Assembly (NCBI GenBank): GCA_030674185.1
Contig: CM060306.1
Coordinates: forward strand, 37,100,483-37,164,482
Length of the DNA: 64,000 nt
Direction of reading: 5' to 3'
Origin: Monoplex corrugatus
Taxonomy: Eukaryota > Mollusca > Gastropoda > Littorinimorpha > Ranellidae
Shown here: positions 23,763-35,941 of the stretch, in pieces
How the letters are laid out: every line of letters starts with the position of its first letter
Numbering within the stretch: the first letter of the stretch is position 1
Notes under the pieces: model-generated
The model's input: only the letters and a program-made list of their open reading frames with translations
Databases searched by the model: none
What the model was told of the DNA's origin: nothing
Made by a program: the position numbers and the translations under genes

Positions 23763-26700
23763 CTACCGAAATAATATCATTATATTTTTGTTGTAAAGGA
23801 TATCTCTAGAGTCAGTACATGAAAAATCGAGATTGTTATTTCTATATGTCGTAAGTAAAATAGGACATTCAAAGAGCAGATGGTGGACAGATAATTCTTT
23901 TGAACAAATACATACATTCTGTGTATATTTTGTTTTCCAAGAGTTAAGCCTTAGTTTGTATATCAAGGACGCTAGCTGTCTGGGGCAGTTAGGTATCAGG
24001 CTTTGGGTATTGGAAAAATGTGTATACAGTGAACATTCCAACACAGAACCAAGTTCATGAACTGACAGTCGTATGTTATGGAAAGTTACGGTATTTGCAT
24101 TATTGGATGCACCATCTTTTGCTAATTTGTCCGAAACTTCATTCCAATAAAGTCCACAATGTGACGGAACCCAGCAAAAATTTATACCAACACCACTGAA
24201 TGAAATACAATGTATCAAATGTTTGATTTCACATATAATGTCATTTCGTATTACATTTTCTGTTTGTTTCAAGCTACGTAACACTGATTTAGAATCAACA
24301 CACAATAGTATATTGCAGATATCGTATGAGAAGCTAATAATATAGTTAAGAGCCATCAATATTGCGTTATATTTCTGATGTAAAAATAGAGAAGCCTTTA
24401 CCTATGTAAAAAGATTTTTGTACCTTTAAGGCAGGAATGACGAATCCAGCTCCGCTATCAGCTGTATCTAAAACAGACCCATCTGTGAAAATTTTTAGGT
24501 GATTAAGATAATATGTGGTTAAATGAGATTTGACTTCTGATACTAGAATATTTATTTCTTCTGTTTTATTGAGATTTAGTAGTCTATGTCAAAGTTAGCT
24601 TTTTCAAGTTCCCAGGAAGGTATGGATGGAATAAGAGGCATTACTGGAATGTCATTTACATCAATATTGTTTTCGCTCAGGAGGACTTCTGCAAAATTTC
24701 GTATAGGTTGAAGAGAATGCACCTTTCGAGCTTTCTGAGGATAGTCAGTTTCCGAGGTGTATAGTAATTCATCCTTAACTGAGTTCTTTACGGCCAGAGC
24801 TCTAATAACATACTTTGTCACCGCTAATTCACGTTGATCTGTAAGCGGTAATATGTTACTTTCTTTATAAGACTTCATTGTGTTTGTATGAACGGGCACA
24901 CCAAGAGCCAATTTAATAGCTTTGCTGTCTACACTCTGTAATTTTTTTAAGAGTGTATTCGAGGCAGTAAAATATACCTCTTGTCCATAGAGCAGTTTCG
25001 ATCGAACCAAAGAAATCGCAAGGTGTAACATAGTTTGAGTGTCTTGGCTCCAGGATTGTCTGTTGACTATTTTTAAGAAGTTAAGTCTTTTGTTTGCTTT
25101 TGTAATTAAATATTCGATATGATGTCTCCAATCAACTTTCGTGTTATGTACACTCCTAGAAATTTAACGGTGGGCTTATAAGCAAGTGAATTATTGTCCA
25201 GCGATAACGTAGGGAGAGTTTTAGGGTTTTCACCATTGTTAAAAAGCATAAGATAAGTCTTTTCACTCGATAAATCCAGACCGTTGTCTTTCATGTAATT
25301 ACTCAGGTTATCAAGATCATATTGGTAGAGCTTTTGTACATGGGTGATTGTTCTTTTGTTTGTATTTTTTCGAAGAGTGGTATTCATCCATATGGCAATA
25401 TCATCTGCATACTGTACAACATTAGTGTTCTTCGACAAATGTTGTGGTAAATCATAAAGAAGTATACTGAACAGGATGGGGGCTATGATTGACCCCTGAG
25501 GGATCCCCATGTCTATGTCTTTAAATGAAGAGTATACAGTCCCTAATCTTATACACATTGATCTACAGGATAAAATGTCTTTAATGTAATAATACATTTT
25601 ACCTGTTACACCAATGCTCTTCAATTTGTAAAGCAGTCTTGAATGCCACACAGTGTCGTAAGCCTTCTTCACGTCAAAAAACGTAGCCAAAGTGCTTTTT
25701 CTACGAGAAAATTGTTTTTTGATTTGACTTGTAAGTTTCACTAAATGATCTGTTGTACATCGCCCTTTCCTAAATCCTGCCTGTTGAGGTGGAATAATAT
25801 CATTTCGTTCACAATAATGGAACAAACGCTTCTGAATAATCTTTTCCATCAGTTCCCAACATGAGAAGTTAAAGCTATTGGTCTGTAACTGTCAATGAGT
25901 GACCTTGATTTGCCTTCCTTAATGATGGGAATTATCACGGACTTCTTCCAGAGTTTTGGAAGAGCTCCATTCAACCAACATTTTTGGAAAAATGAGTGTA
26001 ATAAATCCTTCCACTTAAGAGGCAAATGAATTAGCATCTGATAAGAAATACCATCTAAACCAACAGAAGATTTATTGGATGAAAAAGACGCCAAAGTTTC
26101 CATGAATTCGTCCAGTTGAATGGGAGAATTGATATAATGATTCTCCTTAGAAATTGGATCAACATAGATGTCATTTTTCTCCTGTTCTATTCTGTGTTGA
26201 CCATTAGTTGACTTTAAAGTAACTGATCGACTATTGTCTGAAAAAAGATTAAGAAAGGCGTTACCTTTTTCAAAGGAATTTGGAAATAAATTGTCTTTAA
26301 ACTTAACTGGGTAGCTTGGCAGTGTATGACCATGTTTCATTTCTTTTACTTTTTTCCACACTTTGTACATATCCTTTGATTCAGATACTTCATCATTGCA
26401 GAAACTGGTCCAATAGGACTTCTTTGCTAGTGCTATTACTCTATTACATTGAATTTTAGCTTTCTTCATGTTCAAATGATGTGCAGGTGTTTTATTTTTC
26501 AGCCAGAGTTTAACAGTTTCTTTTTTAAAGGCAACAGCCTGTTCACATTCTTTCGTCCACCACGAATTTCCACGGTATTTGCCTAGTGTCACCGACTTGC
26601 ACACTGGAATAGAAGAGAAAGCTGCCTTTAAGACAACTTCGATGAAATTAGAATAAAATACATCTATATTGTCATGTTTTATTAAATCTGTGTTGTGCGT

Positions 26701-27490
26701 CTGAAGGATATTACCAAACGTTATCCAATCGGCGTTCTTGTATTTGAATTTCGGGATTCTGTCTTCAGTGTCAGTGCGTGTTCTGAAAGTTGTTTTCTCC
26801 AAAAGTTTAATTTCAATTGGAAGATGATCACTACCCAAACTATCATCTCCTACGAGCCAAGTACAATTTGTTGCAAGCTCTGGAGAGATGAGAGACAAAT
26901 CCACTGTGGTTGCTCTATGAGTAGAGACATCAGGTATCCGTGTAACTGAACCATCGTTTAATAAGTAAAGATTTGAATCTACTATGTTTTCAATTAGACG
27001 ATTGCTGGTAATTTTGAGACGTTCTTTCTCCCAGAAAGGAGAATGAGCGTTAAAATCACCCAGTACTATCCACCTTGAGCCTTTTGTGTCCAAATGCTTG
27101 ATCCAGTCTGTGTTATCATCTTTTGGACCAGAAGGAAGGTACAATGATAAAAGACTTACATTAACAGTTGTATTGACTCTGACAACTGCTCCTGTGTAAT
27201 AGATGTCTTTTGTATCTGCTGGGATCGGGAAATCCACAAAGGACGAGTAGTCCAGATCACATCGGATGTATATGGCAACCTGTATCTTGTTATTTGCCTT
27301 ACAACATTGAAATAGCGGAGGATAAAAATAATTTGGCAATTTTGGAAGCTTATGTTTGACAACATTAAGAGATTGCAGTGCTAAAACGCAATGATTATTT
27401 TATGATAAATACTGTTGGAGCAACACTAGGTTTGAATGGATTGATCTGCAGTTCCATTGGAGTATACTGAAATCTGATGTCATGTTGTTT
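23763..27490 (-). pseudogene. I/Nimb-like LINE ORF2 (endonuclease, RT, RNase H), frameshifted
   Basis: Reading leftwards, the endonuclease starts near 27480 (ILQWNC) with an in-frame TAA at 27400-27402. It continues with WIVLGDFNAHSPFW and a GSDHLPI block. The RT begins around 25900 (SYRPIALTSHVG). A one-base shift at about 25855 separates it from the rest: FFDVKKAYDTVW (motif A), MGIPQGSIIAPILF (motif B) and YADDIAIW (motif C). After further frame breaks near 25110 comes a thumb-like segment (LVRSKLLYGQEVYF), broken again near 24575. The RNase H domain then shows FTDGS, CVDSKSVL and WVPSHCGLYWNE-x-KLAKDGAS, ending at 23763. APE-type endonuclease plus RT plus RNase H is the architecture of the I superfamily (I, Nimb, Ingi, LOA). 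The clade within it is inferred, and the copy cannot be active as it stands. Confidence 0.8.
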
Positions 27491-27785
27491 ATATCAATAA
27501 ATCACCGCTGAACGATGTGTGAATTTGGAAAATAGGGAACTTAACAAACAAGTGAACAAGATGAATAGAAGAGTACACTGTAAAATCTATCCAATTGAGT
27601 ACTTAAGCTGCAATGTAGTACAGAATATATTAATTAGCTAATATCGAAAGAAATTATACACAACTTATATCTGATAATAAATGATTCTTTGAAGACAAGA
27701 GTTATGTGGTGTCTCAGAGAAAGACAACATTCAATGTTGGAACTGGGTTGTGTTAATGTCTTCCATAATGACCAGGTGCATTTGT

Positions 27786-28733
27786 CTATCTCCTGCCATG
27801 ATGATTAAGATAACGCCCTTGGTGTCCAAAATTCCATGGGTACCACATACGAAACATGTGTTGGAATGAATGAGAGTCTTGAAAATGGTCGTGATATATC
27901 TGTTCAGTGCAAGGATATGGTCTATTTAATATGGTTGTGTTCTGTAGAGGACGTCTTTGTGAATAAAAGTTTCTCTGGTAGTTGTTACGATATGCGAATT
28001 GTTGGTGGCGTGGTGGTTGCCCTTTCTTGCGGTGTGTGTTCCTTTTGGTTGTAGATTTCTGCCAAAAAAGGGACTCGAGGTGACGTCCAAGATTTCCCGC
28101 AAGAAAGGTAGTGCCTCTCTGTGATGGGTGGATATCATCTCTCATCATTTTGCTGTTACCGGCATTCAGATTTTCGTGAGCCAGGAACGTGACGTTGTCG
28201 TGGTCATGTAGTTGAGAGAAAACGTTTGCATTGAAAAGTTCTCTTTTCACTTTCAAAACTGAAGATTTAAGAGGTGCCACTCTGCTTATCACTACCTTTG
28301 TATGTGGAAGTTTTTCAGTGATATCTTTGGTGCAACTCACAATATGATCACTGCACAAACTGACGTCTTTCGTTTTTAAGTCATTGACATCAAGATGGAG
28401 CACAACTGCATCAATATTGTCATCTGCACTAAGGTCTGCCACAGCTCTACTACAGTCTTCAATAGAGAGGGTCTTTTGACAATTAGCAACAAAACCATAT
28501 GACCGGCCTAGTCTTGTGCCGTCTATGTCATCAAAAACAGAGTCATGTAGAATTAACACATGTGGAAGTTGTGATGATCTGATGGCGGTTTCGTTGACAT
28601 CGTGGGTGTTTCTATCCACGAGTTTGCTGTTAGAATCACTAAAACAATAGGTCTTAGCATTACTCTTAAGCAGCTTTTGGTGTATTTTTGAAAAGAAGTG
28701 AAGTGCATACCAATATGTCCATACTGTTTACTC
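27786..28733 (-). CDS. LINE ORF1 with SGNH/GDSL-like hydrolase domain
   Basis: The frame opens after a stop at about 28733 and ends at 27786. No clear ATG is seen near the start; the first candidate initiator is a GTG at about 28619, so the ORF may be 5' truncated. The sequence shows SGNH-hydrolase blocks in order: a block I-like ILHDSVFDDID with the candidate catalytic Ser, a block III-like LDVND with Asn, and a block V-like DDIHPS with the Asp/His pair, followed by a leucine-rich stretch. The C-terminus (about 80 residues) is basic and rich in Asn, Gln, Arg and His, as expected for nucleic-acid binding. SGNH/esterase domains are known in ORF1 of CR1/L2-type and other LINEs. It lies just upstream of the endonuclease-RT ORF on the same strand, which supports the ORF1 call. 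Confidence 0.6.
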
Positions 28734-28800
28734 AAACGAGAGGAATGAGTTCATGGTCCTACTGTCGATCTCAACATTAGGCTGTGGCAAATGACATCGA

Positions 28801-28963
28801 TTACAATCTGACGTTGACCTCATGCTCTCTTTCATTTGCAGTCGTGCCGGATGATGATTTTTCTGGCTGATGCGAATAATTTGATGGTTCTGGTTTGCTG
28901 TTGATCTCAAGATCTGTTTTCTTTTGCAGTCGTGATAAACGATGTTCTTTCAAAGATAAACCC
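28801..28963 (-). CDS. SLC46-family transporter terminal exon (cytoplasmic tail and stop)
   Basis: The acceptor TTTGTTTCCAG is followed by G, which completes the Thr codon of the preceding exon. Then come 53 residues and a TAA at 28801-28803. The first residues (GLSL) finish TM12. The rest is a hydrophilic tail rich in Lys, Glu and Ser (KEHRLSRLQKKTDLEINSKP and onward) with no recognised domain. The DNA contains weak internal repeats around CGACTGCAAA. With this exon the visible coding sequence is 1407 nt, an exact multiple of three. This exon is less certain than the others, because a LINE begins within about 70-180 bases downstream and the tail could in principle derive from it. Confidence 0.65.
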
Positions 28964-29947
28964 CTGGAAACAAAAAGTTTGCTTTCTTGTAATTTTGCAA
29001 AATAAAATAAACTGCCATTTGAGAAAGAAATGACAAAAGATAAGAAAGCAAGAAAAGATCATTTTCTTATTTTCGACGGTAATAGTACAAGCAGAATAAT
29101 GCTTTTATACACCCAGCCCTCGCCCATTGAGGGCCTACACTAATGCAAGTACACTGTAAACAAATAAACTATAACACCATAGAGATATCAAAATAATGCA
29201 GAATTAGAATGTCAGTAGTATTGGATGAGAGAGACACATAGAGAAAGAAAGAGATATAGCAAAACGTGTAAGAACCATCACCACTATCGTTATTATCAAT
29301 ATTATTATTAAAAGAGACATTTTCCACGAAAATACACATTTTTGCGCCAAAGAGTGTATGTCTTACACACCACAGAGCACTGGCATAGAACAGTGATACA
29401 TACATTCGTACACTGTTTGCAATTGTGCTTTTATAATAAGACAGACAGACAGACAGACCAGACAGACAGACAGAGAGAAAGACAGAGAGAGATAGAGAGT
29501 AGAATCGCTTATGATGTCTGCATCTTTCGTGCTTGACATCTGCATAATACGACGTATAGAGTACGGTTCTGCATTGCTCTGTTAAGTTGCAATGGAACTC
29601 TATAGCATCATCATCATGTTGTATAACACGTAAAACATTGTGTGACCTTTAATCCCTACATCTAATGCTCATCTCATTTTTGGTTTCTCAGCTATCTCAA
29701 GCAGTGGTGTAACTACACATCACGGTCTTTGATGTCAGTGATTCATGGAGGCTCTCAACTGAGAGACACAAAGGCAATGTCCACGTAGGGATGTGCGAGT
29801 GGGAGACTCACTTTCTCTGTATCTATGTAATGATTATCACCAATAAGATCTGACACTGTGACTACATGTATTAATGTCTCTGTTATACAAATAAACACAA
29901 ATAAGTAAAAACCAAACCAAACAAAAGAAACAAAAAAACCCACTCAC
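28964..29947 (-). other. Intron between the last two SLC46-like exons
   Basis: No gene or recognised element was seen here. The intron contains a short (GACA)n run at about 29440-29500 and otherwise AT-rich unique-looking sequence. Confidence 0.5.
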
Positions 29948-30104
29948 GTAAATATGAGGGCAGAAACAGCAAAGAAACCAGCACCCATGTAGAAGGGGGC
30001 AGTAGGCAACGTGGGAAGAAAGTACTGGTACATGTAGTTAGCTGAGATGCTACCGATGAAAAAGAACACCTGCTCCCCTGCCAGTGTCAGGGAAAATGTG
30101 GATG
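29948..30104 (-). CDS. SLC46-family transporter exon (TM11-TM12)
   Basis: This 157-nt exon has acceptor TTGGGTTTCAG and donor GTGAGTG. It is read in phase from the 84-nt exon at 31745-31828. It encodes ASTFSLTLAGEQVFFFIGSI and then SANYMYQYFLPTLPTAPFYM and GAGFFAVSALIFT. TM11 contains the acidic residue of the SLC46 pattern (here AGEQ). The Asn-Tyr-x-Tyr segment and the Pro-rich turn before TM12 are also family-like. It ends with two bases of a Thr codon. Confidence 0.85.
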
Positions 30105-30214
30105 CTGAAACCCAACATCTGTTTGATGATGAATGACGTTAAATTTCATCTCATGGCTAGTCAGATTTCTTTGTCATTGTGATGTATTTCAAGCACAATC
30201 ATGACTCCCCCATT

Positions 30215-30218
30215 TGTG

Positions 30219-30294
<76 letters not shown>
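30215..30294. repeat. (CT)n microsatellite, about 40 units
   Basis: Pure CT run in the intron between the transporter exons at 31745-31828 and 29948-30104. Confidence 0.95.
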
Positions 30295-30297
<3 letters not shown>

Positions 30298-31744
30298 GCC
30301 ACTCGCTAGTTTGTTCAAGGTAATCATGTCACTTTCCGAAACGTATTCTACTGTCTAAAACTATTCTCTGAAAATAACACATATCTGTCATACTATAAAT
30401 CCAATCTTTAAAGCACAAACGTTCTCACAAAACTCCGTGGAAAAAAACGCATAGACAAACTTATTAAAGTCATATGAATGAAAACATACTACAATATTTA
30501 AACAATCTGACACTAGGGAGAAGAAAAAAACACTTATGTCAAGATTCATTAGCACGCGTCATTAACCAAAGACTTCACAACATGAACATGTTTTGATTTG
30601 CGGTGATTTGTTCTTTGATTTAAAAAAGAAAGAGATTCAGCGTAACTGACCACGAACTTCTCACTACATAATTATGCGTTATAAAAAAAAATAACCTACA
30701 ATAATCGATTCATACCACACCAGCCGACAACACATTCTACTTAGACCTCTCACTGGTCTTCACAAATATGATTTTTAATACTTGTCCTCTTAAACAGCTC
30801 TAGTATACTAGAGTGATTTTAAGAATGTAGCAGACATTTCAGATTTAGTCCTGCAGAAAAATGGGATATATGCCCATAAAATAGTAAAAGGGCATGATAC
30901 CAAATAACACAGTCAATCTCGTTTCCATAAATCACGTACTCACAACTTACGAATTCATTTCTTTATACTGACTCTTCAGCATTTAGGAACGATCTTCTGG
31001 AACATATTATGATTTACTGTCTGGAATTCTGTTGAAAGAGCTTGTATGTAAAATTTCTTTTTCCTTTATTCTAATTGTCTCCACGTGTATCCACGTTGTT
31101 CTGTCCATAATGTGCAGACAGTATACTGCTACAAAGTCTGCATAACCTGTCTTTGGTGGGCATGCCTGCTGGGTGTTTACATGTTTCTACAAGCCACCAG
31201 ACTGACAATAACGTACAGGATCCTTATAGCTCATATTTGATATTCTGCATGAGCATACATACGAAGGTGTTTAGCACTTGTAGATCTGCACATACGTTGA
31301 CCTAAGAAATCGAAAAAATCTTCCCCCTTTACCTGCCATAAGGGAGGTACCCAGTAGTACTGGACCTAGACCTTCTGATTGGAAGTCTGATCGAATCAAA
31401 AGGAAAGGAAATGTGAACCAATGGTCTTGTTTTTGTGTGAGAGAGACAATAAGTGATTGTAAATACAAAACCTGATGTTTTGTCGGTTTTTGTTTCGTTT
31501 GTTTGTTGTTGACTTTATTTTTATCCTTAATTTTGTTGTAAAAGTCATTGTTGGTGATAGTATTGTTTTTGCTGTTCTTGTTGTTGTTTTCTTTGCTGTT
31601 TGTTTGTTGTTTTGTTGTTGTTGTTGTTGTTTTGTGTGTGTTTTGTTGACATATTTTTAGGCAGAAACAATACACAAACGGATAACGCATAAAATGTGTG
31701 GGTTGACCTGATTCATCGAAACAAAAATGAGTTCAGCATCTTAC

Positions 31745-31828
31745 CCAAGGCAGCACGACCAATAAGACGGGAGGTAATGCCTTTTGTAACAGATAAAACC
31801 GGAGTGCCAGGAATTCCAATCACAGGGG
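31745..31828 (-). CDS. SLC46-family transporter small exon (TM10)
   Basis: This 84-nt exon is too short to be found without following the gene. The acceptor is TTTTCACAG and the donor GTAA. It takes one base from the preceding exon (forming Thr) and passes one base (G) to the next. It encodes PVIGIPGTPVLSVTKGITSR and then LIGRAAL. This is the end of TM10 and the cytoplasmic TM10-TM11 linker, with the Ser-x-x-Lys plus small-residue pattern usual for SLC46. The join is supported by a single continuous frame on both sides and by family-like spacing. Confidence 0.8.
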
Positions 31829-32029
31829 CTGTGAAAAGAAACACAAACAGGACAATGACTAAGTGACGCAGCTTTAATCATTTAATTAGGTTTACAGAAC
31901 AATTAGAAATCGTCCAAATACATCTTGAGAGGTGCACGTACAGACACTCTTTTTGCAAAAAAAGTATATATCATTTCTGCTACCACTATTATTGTTATTT
32001 TTGTTTTTGTTAATATTTGACGTTCTCCT

Positions 32030-32335
32030 GCCAGTAACTAAACTCGAGATTCCAGGGTTCATTTCCCATTGACAACTTGGCTTTTCTCCTCAGCTGGACT
32101 GCAAAATCGAACTGAACTTCTAGTCCTTTGGAAGGATACGAAAAAAAACGAGTTGTACCCGTGTGCTTTTTGGCTTGTACACGCTAAAAGATCCCACGGC
32201 AGTTGTAAATTGTGAAGAACAGCGCATTCGCCTGGCCGCCATGACATGAAAATATTGGCGAGATAGGTATGTTTCCCAGGTCCCTCTGCTTGAAGCCTGA
32301 TTAGCCTTCTTGCCATTCTGAAGTCTTGGTCAAAA
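32030..32335 (+). repeat. SINE-like fragment
   Basis: It contains a core (tacccgtgtgc ... acgctaaaagatcccacggc) that I recognise as common in molluscan interspersed repeats. Ends and family are not defined here. Confidence 0.35.
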
Positions 32336-32467
32336 ATAAAAACAGAACAAAACAAATTAGGAAGGCAGAGTGAGTGAAAGAGAAAGCGAGTAACAGAGAA
32401 AAAGGAAAAGAGAAGAGAAAAAAGATAATAGTTTGGAACAGTGTCTGTGGGTATGTGTGTGTCGTGA

Positions 32468-32597
32468 TATTATAATTGACGTCATATTCATGATGTTTTG
32501 AATAAGAATTATGCTGAACAACGAATTTTGGATTCACAGTTATACAGCTTGGACCTTGAAGCTGAGTTCAAAATCTTTCAAGGTTCACATGCACTCT
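32468..32597 (+). repeat. 130-bp interspersed repeat abutting (TG)n, copy 2
   Basis: Near-identical to 21262-21393 with the same inverted repeat (32553-32560 and 32577-32584). It is again followed immediately by TG. Confidence 0.75.
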
Positions 32598-32707
<110 letters not shown>

Positions 32708-32815
32708 ATGTGACAGAGAGGATGACGACTTAGGTCATGGGTCATTCGCCTAACAGGCTTGAGCGTACCCACCTTGGTTTGATTCTGGAATTAAGATTTT
32801 GTTATAAACAACGTC

Positions 32816-33001
32816 ATTAGTAGTAGTACTAGAAGTAGTAGTAGTAGTAGTAGTATGAAAATTATTATCATTATCATTATTATTATTATTGTTATTATTA
32901 TTGTTGTTGTTATTATTATTGTTTTGTTATGATTGTTGCTGTTATTATTATTATTATTATCATCATTATGATTATTATTATATATCATATTCTTGTTATC
33001 A

Positions 33002-33040
<39 letters not shown>

Positions 33041-33058
33041 TATTAAATTATTATTGTA
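32816..33058. repeat. (TAT)n/(TAG)n trinucleotide-rich tract
   Basis: AGT repeats followed by ATT repeats with variants. Open frames here are low-complexity Ile/Tyr/Leu runs. Confidence 0.85.
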
Positions 33059-33305
33059 TTGGGGGAGGGATTTGCCTTTGTCTTTCATGGTTTGGAAAAC
33101 GATTGACCAGCTAACATGTAAAAATCAACTTTTCATTTAGTATAGGCCTAATGCATTATTACAAATTCTGTCCCAATGTGCGGGTTATGATTAATCTGTT
33201 TTTCAATATGCCTGTATCATTTGTGTAGAGTAGCAAGGACTAGCTGTAAGACAGGCCCAATGAGACCTAGAGCCACTACCTTTGTGTAATAACATTTCGA
33301 AATTC

Positions 33306-33365
33306 TGTCTCTGTCTCTCTGTCTCTGTCTCTCTGTCTCTCTGTCTCTGTCTGTCTGTCTGTCTG

Positions 33366-33398
<33 letters not shown>

Positions 33399-33405
33399 TC
33401 TCTCT
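33306..33405. repeat. (CTGT)n-(CT)n simple repeat
   Basis: tctctgtctctg units, then CTGT, then CT. Confidence 0.9.
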
Positions 33406-34299
33406 CCCTCCCTCACGGCTTTTGTGATCTTGCGAGACAATAGGGTAAACATGTGTTTGAAATCTCGAATGGACAGTAAAATAGATGTCAAACAGTAGCG
33501 TGAACAATGCCACCGATTGGATTACCAATGGCTCTGGAGTCATCCTTCAGTGTTCTCTTATAACAGAACTCAATATCTCAGCGGAAATTATCAGGTTTCT
33601 GAGGCAACTTGATATTCTGATCAGAGTGAGTAACACTGACAATGAGATACCGGTCACAACACACAGGATCAGTAACGCAGTTCCCAGCTGTAGAGCTATG
33701 TTACCTTTGCTAATTTGGCTGTAAACAAAATTAAGAATGTAGGAATTTCTCATACATGCAACATATCTCACCAGCGAGGGCAACACTTAAACAGAGAATG
33801 TAGAAATTACAACTCCCCTAGAAATACGACACTAGCTTGTAGGCAACCCTTGCTTCAGAAAAAAATTAGATTTCATTAAAGGAGCTGGTAAAAAGAAAAG
33901 CTTTCAGTTAGTGTTAAAATTGACAGATTAAAAACCCAGATGAAAGGATTCAGGATACGTCCATGACACTTGCCCCTGGACAATCTTTGGAGCTATCAGG
34001 CTATCAGCTGTAACACCTCATAAGATAATCTGACACTGAAATAACTATTTTTAGGTTTATTTCTTTTGTTGTTGTTGTTGTTGTTGCTTGTTTTTGTTTG
34101 TTTCCTTCTTTCTCTTTTTTTTCTCTCATTTCTTTCTTCCTGTCATTCTTCTTCTTTTTTTGTGTGGATCTAGTCACAGTTTTTGTCGAAGCCATGTACT
34201 CTTATGCATGTTGTTCTGTTTGGCTAACACTGTATAGGCGTTAGTTTGCTAAATAACCACCATCCTATTATATTAGGTGGATTACCCCACCAAATAATC

Positions 34300-34600
34300 G
34301 GTGATGTTCCTGGGACGTGAGAAGGGTGAGATATTCTGGGTTTTTCCTATTCTTATAAACCATTGAACACTGACATGGCTTACAGGGTCCGTAACGTGGG
34401 TATGTGACATCCTTTATGCGTGTAGATCTATTCACGACAGGGGTTTGGACACTGCAGATTTGCACATGTGCAAGTCAGAGAGATTGGAAACGTATCCACT
34501 GTTTAACCGTTAGGTGATATCCAGTCATGATCAAACTAAGTCCTTCCTATTTGAAGTCTAACGCTTTAACTATTTGGCCATCACACAGTCCTTAGGTGAC
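34300..34600. repeat. Possible tRNA-derived SINE fragment
   Basis: The segment gaagtctaacgctttaacta then tttggccatca resembles the anticodon-arm end of tRNA-derived SINEs common in molluscs. Weak, and the boundaries are unknown. Confidence 0.3.
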
Positions 34601-35446
34601 TAAAAATAAAGAGGTAATTCATATTCTTTCTATTTGTCAGAAAAATATTTGTTATAACTACCACTTCTGAAACAAAACGCAGAAAAGTCCAAACCGAACT
34701 AGAACTAAGACAAAAACACAATATTAAGCATAAAGACTGCGTTCCGTTAAAGACTGAACAACAACAGACAAAACACCTTGGAAAGATGCAAGACACAGTA
34801 TTACACAAAGACAGCAGAAAAGCAGCTTAGAGTCTCCAAGATTTTTAGTGAATTCTATCTGGAATGATTTCTCAAGTAACATTTTTTATCCCCAATATAT
34901 GATTTGCGTGCCATGTGACTGTGTAACAAGCTTCCTTGGACAAGTAAAACTAATATTGTTAACAAGTGGACTCAATATCCACAGTTAACAAATGGCGTTT
35001 TCGTAAGTCCATTCTGTTTTGGAGTAACACTGTATGCATGCTATGATCCTTCCTCTTACCGCTGTTTTAATATGTCATAGGTCAAAGACCAGTTCCTCTT
35101 CCGTTGTTCCTTCTAGTCCTATAACCAGTGTGGTCATTGGTAGGACTGACGAGACGCAGCAGCATGAAGGATCCTCAATCTCTGCCTTGGGATGCAACAG
35201 CAAGCAGATTTGGCCAGCTGAGTTTGGTCAACTCTCTGATATTTGTCGACTTTGGCGATGGCATACCTCAAGGGTACCCTAAAGGCCGGTCTTGGCTGTC
35301 TATCCGTCATGGCAGGTGACCTAGTCGAAGTCTTGGTTGTCCATTTGCCGTGGCAGGTGATATGATTTAATCAAGCTAGCATGTTGCATTGAACTGTTCC
35401 TGAAAGTAGTTCCTATACATTGCATTAAATTTTATGAATTTGAAAT

Positions 35447-35488
<42 letters not shown>

Positions 35489-35497
35489 TCTCCACTC

Positions 35498-35529
<32 letters not shown>

Positions 35530-35542
35530 ACAACACACACAA

Positions 35543-35577
<35 letters not shown>

Positions 35578-35580
35578 CAC
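35447..35580. repeat. (CT)n-(CA)n microsatellite next to the exon donor
   Basis: CT run followed by CA runs, ending about 33 bases from the end of the transporter exon at 35613-35941. Confidence 0.95.
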
Positions 35581-35612
35581 ACAATAACTGCACCACACAA
35601 CAACATACTCAC

Positions 35613-35941
35613 TAGCGTAGAAAACCCACGACTGACGAATTGTGGCCAAAACAAAGGCACAAGCCGTGTAGCTCAGCACTCCAATGGCAGCAATGGTAGA
35701 CTCAGAAAAAGAGAGGCGTGTCCACAGCCACAACAGAGGCATGGCGAATATCCCCCGCAGTCCATTTTCGCTGGCTACCCAACCCAACTCGATTGCAGTA
35801 AAGCAGAAAGGTGGACTCATCTGATAGGTACGTAGGACCGTGAATTCGTCCATCAGGCCCAAGATTAAGAAATAGTTGCCTACGTTGAGCAGGATAAGCG
35901 TGCATTTCTTCATAGGGTCCTTTAGTGCATTGTAGATGATC
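35613..35941 (-). CDS. SLC46-family transporter exon (TM7-TM9)
   Basis: This 329-nt exon has acceptor ATTAACAG and donor GTGAGT, and is phase-compatible on both sides. The peptide starts with a short cytoplasmic linker after TM6 (IIYNALKDPMKK). TM7 follows (CTLILLNVGNYFLILGLMD), then an extracellular/lumenal linker with FTVLRTYQMSPPFCF, TM8 (around GLRGIFAMPLLWLW) and TM9 (around STIAAIGVLSYTACAFVLAT). It ends at SWVFYA at the start of TM10. An LxxY...PFCF turn followed by W/G residues before TM8 is typical of the C-terminal half of SLC46 carriers. A CA/CT microsatellite lies only 35 bases past the donor. Confidence 0.85.

Larger units (their letters stand above)
23440..28735 (-). mobile_element. 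Nearly full-length I/Nimb-like LINE directly downstream of the SLC46-like gene
   Basis: The element comprises ORF1 (SGNH-like), a 300-nt spacer, ORF2, a 3' UTR (23763 down to about 23590) and a (TG)n tract as read on its own strand (23485-23585). It then has a terminal hairpin at 23461-23486, an AATAAA signal and a short (ATTCC)n tail. The 5' limit is uncertain. It lies in the same orientation as the host gene and within about 70-180 bases of the host stop, so its AATAAA could serve a read-through host transcript. Confidence 0.7.

Noticed and set aside
27836..28054. Plus-strand frame opposite the SGNH-like ORF1
   Set aside because: It overlaps a longer minus-strand frame with recognisable motifs and shows no domain of its own.
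33547..33786. Hydrophobic minus-strand frame between transporter exons, looks like a membrane segment
   Set aside because: The neighbouring exons already join in phase with correct TM order, no splice-phase fit was found, and the sequence has no SLC46 motifs.
34500..34600. tRNA gene
   Set aside because: Only a worn tRNA-like end is seen, with no complete cloverleaf or intact A and B boxes. A SINE fragment is more likely.
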